DNA of 64,000 nucleotides, from NCBI GenBank assembly GCA_002150815.3, contig NDFF03000394.1, positions 124,001 to 188,000 of the forward strand, read 5' to 3'. The translations under genes and the position numbers were made by a program. This stretch comes from Grammothele lineata (lineage: Eukaryota; Basidiomycota; Agaricomycetes; Polyporales; Polyporaceae). The notes beneath the pieces were generated by a model, which was not told where the DNA came from, ran no database searches, and was given only the letters and a program-made list of their open reading frames with translations. Positions within the stretch are counted from its first letter, which is position 1. Each line of letters opens with the position of its first letter. Positions 47,928 to 61,333 of the stretch are shown here, piece after piece.

Positions 47928-49220
47928 ATGCCGGCCTCGAGTGGCATGCATGTAAGCGAAATACTCTTTCTGCGCTCTAGGCTCAGCCAGACTCATTTAC
48001 CATCTTGCCAGACGTACACGAAGCGCAGCTTGTCCCTCGACCCGCCCATTATAGCCGGCATTGTCGGCATTGTCGTGGTTTTCAACCTGATCCTCGCCGT
48101 TTCCTGGTACCTCTTTCGTGGCCGCCGCCAACTTAGGAAGCAGCTGCACAAGCGCCGTATATCGGCACCGGTCGATTGCGAGAAGTACGAGCACAGCACG
48201 GCCTTTGCTGTCGCGACTGGTGCAGTGCCTCCACCGAACGCGGGTGAAGGCAAGTCGTATTACGCCCTGCTCCAGGCTCTGCAACGTCAGCCGGAAGCCG
48301 TTCATCCGCCCAAACCAACCGTTTCGCGCGAGTCCTCGCGTTCCTCCCCGGAGCCTCCGGGGCTCAAGAAGCTCGTGCTTCGCCCGCAGGATCTGAAGCA
48401 GTTGGACGGCGTTCCTCGATATCCGAAGAGGAGGAGTCGCCTTCATGGCGCGCGGAGGACCAGTGGTTTGCAGGTACCAGTGCCTCCTGGGCTGTCCCGC
48501 TCCAACTCGCTCGCAGAGACTGCGAGTGTCTACTCTTCTGCGTCTGCCCCAATCGATTACCACGACCACCTCTTCCGTACACAACCCTTCATGCTTGACC
48601 CGAAACCCCCCTCAAGCGCCCCCGCATGGATCAATCAAATGCCCACGCCCCCAACGCCCGCCGTCGTCTCGCGCGCGTCCCCCACCGACTTTGATCAAGC
48701 CTACCCTACTCCTAGCGACTCCATTCTTTCCGATGCTTCTGAGTTCCAGCCCCCGGAATCACAACGGACAAGCCGCTCGTCCCCGCTGGCATCCTCACCG
48801 ATCGCCATTCCTTCCTCTAACACTCCCTCCGCCGTACGCGCACGTACAAATTCCAACCCGTCCAAGGTCCGCTGGCTTACCCCGAACAACGCCACGCCGT
48901 CTCCCCCGACGTCCGCGCGTTCGCGCCGCCCTAACTCGATCTCTTCGCTTTCGACAATCTTCTCCTTGCGCGAGGCGACGCGCGTCGAGACTGCGCCCGT
49001 GACCGTTGCACCTCTGAACGTTCGGAGAACCTCGCGGGACGCCCGAGGGTGGGGTTCCGTCGACCTGACGCGTTCAACGCCAATGCCCCTGTCCTCACTA
49101 TCGCCTCCGACGCCTCTCAGCCCGACGCCAGCAACTGCGACCGGGCGCGCGCCCGCGGTGCCTGCTCGGTCACCGATGCGACCACCCCCGTCCGCGTCCG
49201 TCGAGCACTTGCCTGTATGA
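47928..49220 (+). CDS. Single-pass membrane protein with a long disordered tail
   Basis: Function unknown. Exons are 47928-47951 and 48012-49220 (410 residues). The 60-base intron is in frame and lacks stops, so the unspliced frame is also open (430 residues), but the GTAAGC donor and TGCCAG acceptor fit. One membrane segment (IIAGIVGIVVVFNLILAVSW) lies at about residues 20-40, followed at once by a basic stop-transfer cluster (RGRRQLRKQLHKRR), which suggests N-out/C-in topology with a cytoplasmic tail of more than 350 residues. The tail is rich in Ser, Pro and Thr with many SP/TP sites (MPTPPTPAV, PLSSLSPPTPLSPTP). Such proteins occur as fungal wall-stress or signalling anchors, but no domain identifies it. 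Confidence 0.65.
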   Translation: MPASSGMHVSEILFLRSRLSQTHLPSCQTYTKRSLSLDPPIIAGIVGIVVVFNLILAVSWYLFRGRRQLRKQLHKRRISAPVDCEKYEHSTAFAVATGAVPPPNAGEGKSYYALLQALQRQPEAVHPPKPTVSRESSRSSPEPPGLKKLVLRPQDLKQLDGVPRYPKRRSRLHGARRTSGLQVPVPPGLSRSNSLAETASVYSSASAPIDYHDHLFRTQPFMLDPKPPSSAPAWINQMPTPPTPAVVSRASPTDFDQAYPTPSDSILSDASEFQPPESQRTSRSSPLASSPIAIPSSNTPSAVRARTNSNPSKVRWLTPNNATPSPPTSARSRRPNSISSLSTIFSLREATRVETAPVTVAPLNVRRTSRDARGWGSVDLTRSTPMPLSSLSPPTPLSPTPATATGRAPAVPARSPMRPPPSASVEHLPV

Positions 49221-50558
49221 GCTAGGAGTGGCAAGGCACCCGGCGGGAATGTTTGACACCATTCGTGGCGCACGTCCGTTCGATCATTGTATCATATGTA
49301 CGATCACTCCTTCTAGCATCAGTCGGCTCCGAGATTGTCATCCCGCCCCTATGTCGGGGTTGTATACGACTTTCCTTCGACCACACGTTGTTTTCCAGCA
49401 TCGCCGTCGTTTATGCTCATCCTTTCGTTAACACCCGTTCGGAACCTGTACACTTACTGTATCCGTAATTATTGGTTTGGCAACTCTGTTGTTGTACCGA
49501 TGTATACTACTTCGATAGACTCGGTTTTGACACCGCTATGCGTGCCAACTTCTACATTCCCTCTTTTGAGAGCGCTCCATAACTTGCGACGTCTCTCGAA
49601 ATGTATCGCTTGTACACCAAGGCACGAAAGCGTATGTACCCACCTGACAAGAACCCTCAGGGGTGTGCCACCCACAGACGCGTCCGGCATCTTCATCTGT
49701 GAGGCGTTCAAGGGTAGACCATCTGAAGCAGAAGTCCCTTCGCCACGCGATCGATGTGGGGTACATTCGATGATGGTTTTACCTTCCCGCTTGCCTTACA
49801 TAGGCTCCGAATGACGTCGTTGGCGCATCTCCACGGAAACCGCTCGAAAGGATGCGGAGCTTCTCAAATTTCACGAAGCCTCGGTTCGGAGTTTAGCGCA
49901 TCGGGGAGCGAGCAGTTTGCCTTTCGGAGCGGACAAAGTTTCGCGTCCGATGACGGGAAAAAGATTAGAACATAGAGGGCGGAGTTGCCGCCGTCAGATA
50001 GCTTGGCACGCGTGTTCAAGGCGGTGAGATTGACCGTGGGCGGCGTACATCCCCGAAGACGAAGTTGATGCTTCGTTGAATGGCGCTATCGATGTAGCAG
50101 TACTGCAAGAGATACTCGTGGCGTATGCTGTAACTGCGCGCCTCCGGAAATGCCAAAGTGTAACATGTAGCTCCTGAACGACAGTGTCGGAGCGGAGGGT
50201 GGTACTCTGGAGAATAAACTGCTATGTACACACTCGCGATGGGAGGAGGCGAGTGGAAGTGGCGCTGAAGCGCTGGGATGGAGGCGCTGCCTCTATACGA
50301 TTGATGGGATGATGAATTGGAAGTCCGGATCGGGAGGGTATGGGCATATATGCCTCCGTTCGTTGCCCCGCTCTGACCAGGACGACGACCTCGTCAGCGT
50401 ACGTTCCCCCTTGTCCCGCCGCCCGCCCCCCTCCTCTCTCTTCCCCTCCCTGTCCCTTCCCTCACGCCCGTCGGCACCCTCCAACTGTCGAACCCTCTTC
50501 TGTCCTTACGACAAGTCAGCTTCCCTACCTCAGAGCAACTTCGCATCAAGTTTTCGAC
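49221..50558. other. Intergenic, no supported gene
   Basis: 1.3 kb with short frames only. It contains the promoter of the AA9 gene; pyrimidine-rich sequence at 50,400-50,500 precedes the start codon, as in many strongly expressed fungal genes. Confidence 0.5.
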
Positions 50559-51941
50559 ATGATGTTCCGTTCCCTTTCGCTCGCCGCCTTGGCCGCCGCG
50601 CTCATCGCGCCCACTGCCGTCTCTGCCCACGGTTATGTTCAGAGCCTCCTCGTTGGTGGCAAGAACTATTCCGGTTACCTTCCGTTCACCGACCCGTACG
50701 TCATTTCCGTTCTGGCGCTGTCATGCCTGCATCCGAACTTAGACTAAGCGCTCGCGTCTGCAAGGTACGCGTCGCCGATCCCTCAGCGCATCGTTAGGAA
50801 GATCCCCGATGATGGTCCTAGTACGTTCTCACGTCCAAGCTTGTGTATCTGCCTCGATTGACCTCACGGCTGCGTTCAGTCACGACGCCTTCGTCCACTG
50901 ACATCGCCTGCAACAAGGGCGGTCAGTCCGGTGCAAATGAAGTCGCGACCGCCGAAGCAGGAAGCAAGGTCACGTTCCAGTGGACTAACGTGAGTGTCAT
51001 TTCCTCTCCCCGATGGCTCATACTGGCGAAATTATTGCTATGCATGACCTCCGCTGACGCCGACCTCTAGTGGCCCGCGGACCATATGGGCCCAGTTTCC
51101 ACTTACATGACCTCCTGCAACGGCGACTGCAAGACGTTCGATGCCTCGAACGCCAAGTGGTTCAAGATTGATGCTTCTGGTTACACGAACGGCAAGTGGG
51201 CTGCCACCCAGCTCATCGACAACGGCGATAAGTGGACCAGTACTATCCCTAGCGAGCTTAAGGCGGGTGAATACGTGAGTTCGGCTGCAGGCCTTCAATT
51301 ACTCCCTTCATGTATTGACGCCCCCTTCCCGTAGCTGATCCGTAACGAAATGTAAGAGTGTTCCCGTGACCTCCGAGTCCCTTTCCAGGCTAACGTAGCG
51401 TTAGTGTTGCTCTCCACTCCGCGGACCAACCTCAATACTACCCCAGCTGCGCGTACGTCGCTCTTGTTCTGATTTGGTTTAATTTACTCAATTTCTGCGC
51501 AGCCAGATCAAGGTGACTGGCAGTGGCACGCAGACTCCCTCGGGCTCGGCCCTAGTCTCGATCCCTGGCCTGTACAACAACTTCCAGTGGCCTGACATCT
51601 GGGACGACACCAACCTCAGCAGCTTCAAGGTCCCTGGCCCCGCTGTCGCTTTCTCCGGATCGGATAGCGGCTCCGAGAACAGCAGCTCGGGGTCCTCCGC
51701 GTCATCCTCGGCTGCCCAGGCCTCCTCCACTCACGCCTCTACCCACGTTTCTTCGGCGGCGTCGGCTACATCGACGAAGGTTGCTACAACGAGCTCGTCG
51801 TCCGCAACTGTGACGACCTCTTCCTCCGTCTCTGCGTCCTCCACGTCGGCTTCGTCGACTGGGAGGTGCTCGTCGAAGCGCCGCCGTGGCATGGTCAAGC
51901 GCCATGTCTCTCATATGCACCACGCCAGGAAGCAGCACTAA
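50559..51941 (+). CDS. Secreted AA9 lytic polysaccharide monooxygenase
   Basis: A copper enzyme that oxidatively cleaves cellulose and related glucans, used in wood decay. Exons are 50559-50695, 50765-50820, 50880-50989, 51071-51274, 51335-51351, 51405-51452 and 51503-51941 (336 residues, phases closed). After the signal peptide (FRSLSLAALAAALIAPTAVSA) the mature chain starts HGYVQSLL, so the N-terminal His can form the copper brace. The second His is in WPADHMGPVSTY. Further blocks are GEYLIRNEMIVALHSA, QYYPSCAQIKV and VSIPGLYNNF. Exon 5 has only 17 bases. Instead of a CBM1, the catalytic part is followed by about 75 Ser/Thr/Ala residues, a lone Cys and a basic tail (SKRRRGMVKRHVSHMHHARK). 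No GPI signal is seen. Confidence 0.92.
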
Positions 51942-54509
51942 TTTCCTTGTTTCATCCACGCGTGAGTGGCGCTCTAGTGCCGTCCTGTCAGACAAACGTA
52001 TTGACGTGCTAGGTCCGTTCTGGCAGTTTCTTGGCCTCTTTTCGAGATCTCGATTTGCTTTCGAGAAGCACTGGATAACGGGATCTCATCGACGCTGTCT
52101 AGTGATGTCGATGGATGAGTCGACCCTCATCTGCGCACCGCACTCGCCGCGCCCTCGCCGGTGGGGCGCGCTGGCTATTGTTATACTTGCACTTTTTCTG
52201 TCTCTCCTTGTTCTCGCTCTGCACAGACCTATGTATCGATGCATGCGTGCTTGCACGCACGACCTTACGATTGATCGTACGGGAATCTCATGTCATGACT
52301 CATCTCTGGTTGTGGTGGTCTGCGCGCTTGAGATCTTGGATCGAGGTAGGCGTGACATCGGCGCCCTGAAGCAGGTGGCGGCGCAGTGAGGTGGTTGCCG
52401 CCAGCGTCACAGAAAGTCAAATCGTGACCTCCATCGGAGTGCGATGCGGTCATTCTGCGGGGTCGGCTTCCGTCGCCCGTCGGTCTCGCCTCGCGCGCTG
52501 CCCTCCGTCGAGGACAGCGCAACGCGACGACGGCCGAGTGCAGAGCTTCTGTGACGAGCCGTCGACGTCGGGCACACGCGGCTGGCGCTGCCACTGCGGG
52601 GTTCGCGCGGATCGAGGCGCGAGCGGGAAGGCCGCACGGCGCGCGCGGGCACCGCGCCGAAGCCCCAGCGAAATACAAATACGAAGCCGTTCTGGGCTCC
52701 GCCCCCTGCACGCACTCGGCAGTCGCACTGCGACTTTGGTGCGCCGTGGGACGTCCGTGGCGGCCGGGGCTCGCGCGCTGTGAAGTGTCTGGACCCGTGG
52801 CGACGCGCGCGGGCGGGGTGGGGGCCCCTGGGGGGCCCCGCGCGCGCGATCCGGGTGCGGCAGCGCACCAGCCATGTGTGCCGCCGCCGCGGACGCCGCG
52901 CGCGCGACGCGCGGACGTTGGGTAGAGTATCGGGAGCATTGATGCCTACTGCTGAGCTGCCGTGCACGGGCGTTGAGGAGGAGGTAAGTAGGGCGGAGGC
53001 GCGACGCGGCCGCCGCATGCGCCTCTACATGGTGCGCTAGACCGTTCAAGGTGCGGGTCGTGTGAGCGGCGAGCAAGGGTTGCGCGGCGGATCGACTGGG
53101 TGCTCTGCGCATGACAAAGGGACTCAATGGCGCGTTCTGGGCTTGACGGGCGGAGCTCGACACAGACGTGCAGTAGCGAGCAGGTATGTCGGACGAGATG
53201 TCGCGCCTCCAGCACTACTCCGCCTCTTCGACAAGCTTCCGCAGGTGTTTCGCCTTGGAGGCTCCGCCATTGGCTCGCAGATCGTCGAGCCGCACACATC
53301 GAACCCCCCAGACCCTCCCAAGGGTCCGGGCGGGCGATCTACGCGACCACTGCGTCGCGGGCGGGACGCTCGATCCCGAGCGGTTACTCCCAGGCGATCG
53401 CGCCCTCCTCGGGGGTGACGTCCTCGGGACGTGCATGATGCAAGGTTCTCGATCTGCTCCGCGCGAGAAGGGACGTCGGACAGAGACACAGAGCACTGCG
53501 CGTCGCGTCGCGCGGCCTTCACGGGACCATTTCCGGTAACACGGGCACGGCGGCGGGATCTGATTGCGGGAATTCTGGAAGGACCATCGGCGTCGCTGAC
53601 ATTCGTGTGCGGGGTTTGCACGCTGGGTCGGAGGACAGACAAGAAGCTCAGAGCTCCCAGGAAGAGAACAATTATTTGAAGAATAAAACATGGTCGGTAC
53701 GGTAACAATAACAAAGACAGCGACGCACAACGTTTGAACAGCAACTGAAGAACATTAGGCATAACAAGAACATTAGTGTATATGTGGGTAACTATACATG
53801 GCATAGGGGGCTGGAAGACGACAAGTACCAGAAAAGCGTAATGTACTAATGATATAGCCGATAAGTGAGGAAGAAGGTACGCGTGTACATAATGGCAGCG
53901 TGATTCCGGGGACTAAACATATGCGTGCGAAAGAAACTATGCCGATGAGGTGTAGGTGTGATGCAAACGAATGGAAGGTGGTGCGCATGAAAGACATGGA
54001 CATGAATGGACAGATTGCGGAGACGACCGGCTGGAAATGATCGGAGGGAGGGTGTGCGAGTGTGCTATGCGTTGGATGGTGGCGAGGAGATCGAGATAAT
54101 AGAGATGAGTGCGATGGTGGTACGGTGCGATGGTGATGTGGTGGGCAGGGGGTACGGCGGCGATGGGGTTTGATAACGGCACGAGACGTAAACGAGAGCA
54201 AGCAGTCCGAGCTAGAGAGTCTGTGGCCGAATACTTTACGTTAATAAGGACAGGGGCGACGAAGAGCACTGCAAATAACGGTGAATAAGTGAGACGGCAC
54301 GGACACGGATAGCAGGGCCGCAGCGGTATTCAAAACGTAGGCTCCGGACAGCATGCTCGGGCTGAGAGACGTGCGACGTCGCGGACATCGGGGGACGTCA
54401 GCAGCGCAAGGCTGGGGGAGGCTCTGGGCGATGCACTCGGAGGGGCGGCGCGTGGGGCGCGCGGGAGCGTGGCGGGCCACGCGCCCGCCGCGGTGCGACG
54501 GGGCCGCGA
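51942..54509. other. Intergenic, GC-rich, no supported gene
   Basis: 2.6 kb between convergent genes. From 52.4 to 53.5 kb the GC content is very high (for example the doubled GGGGCCCC near 52,820-52,840), which opens long frames on both strands (up to 237 codons) by lack of stops; none shows a domain. The last 700 bases are probably the 3' untranslated part of the homeobox gene. Confidence 0.5.
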
Positions 54510-55781
54510 TTAAAATTGCCCTGGAGGGCGGGGCGAGTACCGCCGGTATTCCTGTCGGTGCGAGTCGTCCTCATGGCTGCGCCGGTGGGAAGACGGCGTC
54601 GGGGATGGATTTAGGCGGGCGGAGGAGGGGGTCAGGCCTCCCATGCCACTTGACGGGCGCGACGTACCGCCGTACCCGGCTTGGCTGATGCTCGACGCGC
54701 TCATCGAGGAGGGGTGTGCGCCGTATGTTCCAGGAGGAGGGACGGGGGTCGTCGCGGAGGGCGATGTGTGGGCGGCGGGCGCGTAAGGGGTACTCGTAGT
54801 AGGGGGTGCATTGGTCGCGGCCTGCCGCGTAACCTGGCGCATTGCTTGACGCTTATTCTGGAACCTACGGACAACAGCGATGCCATGAAGCGCAGGGAGC
54901 GTGTCAGCCCTCTGGACGACACAGAGACATGATAGCGGGTGGGGAAGGAGGGCGGGCGGCGAGACGTACCATATTTGCACACTGCGTGCGGACATGCCGA
55001 GCTTCTTGGCGAGCTCGATCCGCTCCTCTGTGGAGGGGAACGCAGTGCGGTTATAGGTCTCGTTGAGGACCTTCAGTTGCTCGGCGTCGGCGCGCTTGCG
55101 CTTCTTCTTGATGGGCTCCGCTTGCGGCTCGGGTAGGGGAGTGGCGGAGGGCACGCGCGGGTACGGACCCACACCATGCACAGTCGTGCGCATCGGATTC
55201 GAACGCTCTACTAGCGATGGGCGTCGATGCGTAAGTCCCGACGAGTGATCGTAGGGGTTCATGGAGGAGGATATGGGAGGAGGAAGTTGGCGCGGATCAG
55301 GAGCAGTGTAGGAATAGGGGTTCGTCGGTTGTTGCTGGTAATGAGCGTAGGCCGGGTAGCCGACGGACGATGTGCGGATCTGGCTGGGGGACATGGGTAG
55401 GTGCGGTTGCATCTGCGATTGCTGCCCGCTAGGTGGAGGTAATATACGGGAATCGTGCGGGGTCCCGATTACGTTCGGCGATGAGCGAGACGGATATGAA
55501 TCGTAGCCCGGATTCTGGAATCGGGGATCGGAAGTATAAGGCACAGCCTGTTGGTGGCCTTGTACTAGACGCGGGCGAACGGTTCGAGGGAAACGGACGT
55601 CAGGAGTGTGCGAAACCGGCCGAAGCGACGCTTCCATACCTTGATTAGTAGGCCAACCTTGTTGACTGTAGTGTAGCAAACTGGGATCGTGGTGCGCTTG
55701 CGTGGGATCTTGCTGGGGAAATTGAGAAGACGAAGAAGGGTCAGGTGCTGCGTCCAAGTAAGATAAATTGAGCTCATTCAT
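54510..55781 (-). CDS. Homeodomain transcription factor
   Basis: A DNA-binding regulator; in mushrooms homeodomain proteins govern fruiting and cell-cycle genes, but the exact orthologue is unclear. Exons on the minus strand are 55781-54970 and 54864-54510 (388 residues). The N-terminal 215 residues are rich in Pro, Ser, Gln and Tyr. A nuclear-signal-like KKKRKRADAEQL opens the homeodomain, followed by LNETYNRTAFPSTEERIELA and LGMSARSVQIW|FQNKRQAMRQ. The intron falls inside the codon for the invariant Trp of helix 3. It is 105 bases long, in frame and free of stops, so retention would insert 35 residues into the recognition helix. The C-terminus is Ser/Pro/Thr-rich and then basic. A start at 55996 with a further intron is possible. 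Confidence 0.88.
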   Translation of the reverse strand: MNELNLSYLDAAPDPSSSSQFPQQDPTQAHHDPSLLHYSQQGWPTNQGMEASLRPVSHTPDVRFPRTVRPRLVQGHQQAVPYTSDPRFQNPGYDSYPSRSSPNVIGTPHDSRILPPPSGQQSQMQPHLPMSPSQIRTSSVGYPAYAHYQQQPTNPYSYTAPDPRQLPPPISSSMNPYDHSSGLTHRRPSLVERSNPMRTTVHGVGPYPRVPSATPLPEPQAEPIKKKRKRADAEQLKVLNETYNRTAFPSTEERIELAKKLGMSARSVQIWYVSPPALLPHPLSCLCVVQRADTLPALHGIAVVRRFQNKRQAMRQVTRQAATNAPPTTSTPYAPAAHTSPSATTPVPPPGTYGAHPSSMSASSISQAGYGGTSRPSSGMGGLTPSSARLNPSPTPSSHRRSHEDDSHRQEYRRYSPRPPGQF

Positions 55782-57465
55782 ACAATACTAGTCATTGTGA
55801 AAGAGAACAGACCTGGGGAATGTGAGGATCGAAACAGAGACGGGAGGAAAGGTCGCCCACCCTGGCCGCGATGGAGGAAGCCGAATCCGCGGTGTGTGCT
55901 GTTGCTCGTGTTGGTTCCTGTAGGAGTTCCTCTTCTGGATGTGCGGGGAAAGCAGCCGTAGGAAAAGTGGTCGTCGGGTAGTTGGTGGTTCGACATGGAC
56001 TATATGTAGGAAGCGGATGTGGTCGTTGGTGATCGTCGGGAAGCGTCAGCGCTGAATATGTACCTTCTTGGACTAGGCTGAGGCAGACGTCGAGGACAAC
56101 GCATGGCGCGTGTACTCCAGGCTGACGACGGGTTGGAGTGCACGACACGAACGGCCAGTCAGGGCGACGCTGACTCGTCGGCAAGCGGTGTCGCGCTGCA
56201 TGTACTGAGGGCGGCTGCGAGGATGACGTCCCTGTCCAAGGCACGAGGCTAGGGCTGTGGGCAAGTTCGGGGACGGGAGCGGAAGCTGTGAAATCAGCCG
56301 AGGAAAGGTAGGGGAGGAAGAGGCAGTGAGCTGAGGGCGGCCAGAAAAACGCGGAAGACGTGGTATAGCAGGAAGCTGTGGACGGGACGGAAGGACGTAT
56401 GCAGAAATTTCGACAGCGTCCGCAAACAAGGTCCTGGGCGCGTCCACGGATGGCGCGGAGGGATCTGCCTCGTGTTGAACCTGGCGGGTTGCGTGCGCAT
56501 CACGTCTGTGGGTCTGCCCCGATTCCCAGGAAGGAGCCCCTTGAGTCTCCGGGGGAGCTGCTCGGCGAGAGACGGAATGGCCGGAGCGGACGGTCGTTTC
56601 AGTGGTGAGTGTTCCGCGAGGGTTCATCTCGGCCGGAAATCCGTCCGAGCGCGGGGAGACCGGGACTTGCCAGACCATGCGTACATGGAGGCGCACGCGA
56701 CAGGGCGCGTGTCCGAAGCTAAGGCGGGTTTAATCTAACTTGATCGTGTAGACGGTTGTATCGCGAGCGTTTAGGGAGTCTGTAAGCTATCTGGCAGTGG
56801 TAACGGCGTCGGATAACAAAAGAGGCGTGGAGCGAGGAGGTAACTCAACAGGAGATCGAGATCAGGAATCAGGATGCCTGGTCCGTCCGGTGGGGAAGAG
56901 ATAAGCTTCGACGATTCGAAGAGTTGGCTGATCGCGTTTGGCCACACCTCACGCGGTGCTGCAGGCATGCGGGAGGCACTTGGTGTACGGCATCTGGCGC
57001 GGGCTTGAGGTCGGGGACTCGGCGACCCACGCGGCGAGGCCGCGGGCTACAGGGAGCGTGCGGCGTTCTCGGAAGCGGGCGGAGAGACACGCGTGGCCCT
57101 TGAGGACGACGCCGCCGAGCATGGTTGTGTCCGAGGAGGACAAGGCAGGTCTCGCGTTCAGCGCGTCCCGTCGCGCAGCACGGCGATTCGAACGCACACA
57201 AGGCCAGGATGATCGTGGTGGACGTCGTCGACGGAGACCGCCACATCTGGGCGCTGCGTTCTAAGCGCCATACACGCCTCCGCCCACAGACGCCCGCGCT
57301 TTCCCGACTCATGTGACGTCGCCTGTGACGCGCCCTGTCACCGCCCGCGCTTGCCGAAAGCAGGCCGCTCGCGGTCCGGAGCCTGCGGTGGCGGCCCATT
57401 GGATCTCCTCCGTCCCCGTCCTCCGAGTCGTCGTCCGCGACGTCCCAGACCACGAGCTCGCCGTC
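55782..57465. promoter_or_regulatory. Divergent region between the homeobox and NDR kinase genes
   Basis: 1.7 kb between start codons. On the minus strand several long frames (up to 207 codons, 56073-56696) could represent 5' exons or an untranslated leader of the homeobox gene, but no domain or clear splice chain supports them. Confidence 0.4.

Positions 57466-61333
<3,868 letters not shown>

Noticed and set aside
52797..52850. Doubled GGGGCCCC as a regulatory or structural element
   Set aside because: It sits in a general high-GC stretch and is not linked to a gene start; chance is a sufficient explanation.
52265..53804. Minus-strand frames of 203-237 codons in the GC-rich intergenic part
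   Set aside because: Arg/Pro/Ala-rich translations without domains, several frames open at once, as expected from high GC and few stop codons.
55185..55205. A tRNA B-box-like sequence (GTTCGAATCC on the minus strand)
   Set aside because: It lies inside the homeobox coding exon and lacks an acceptor stem, an A box and cloverleaf pairing.
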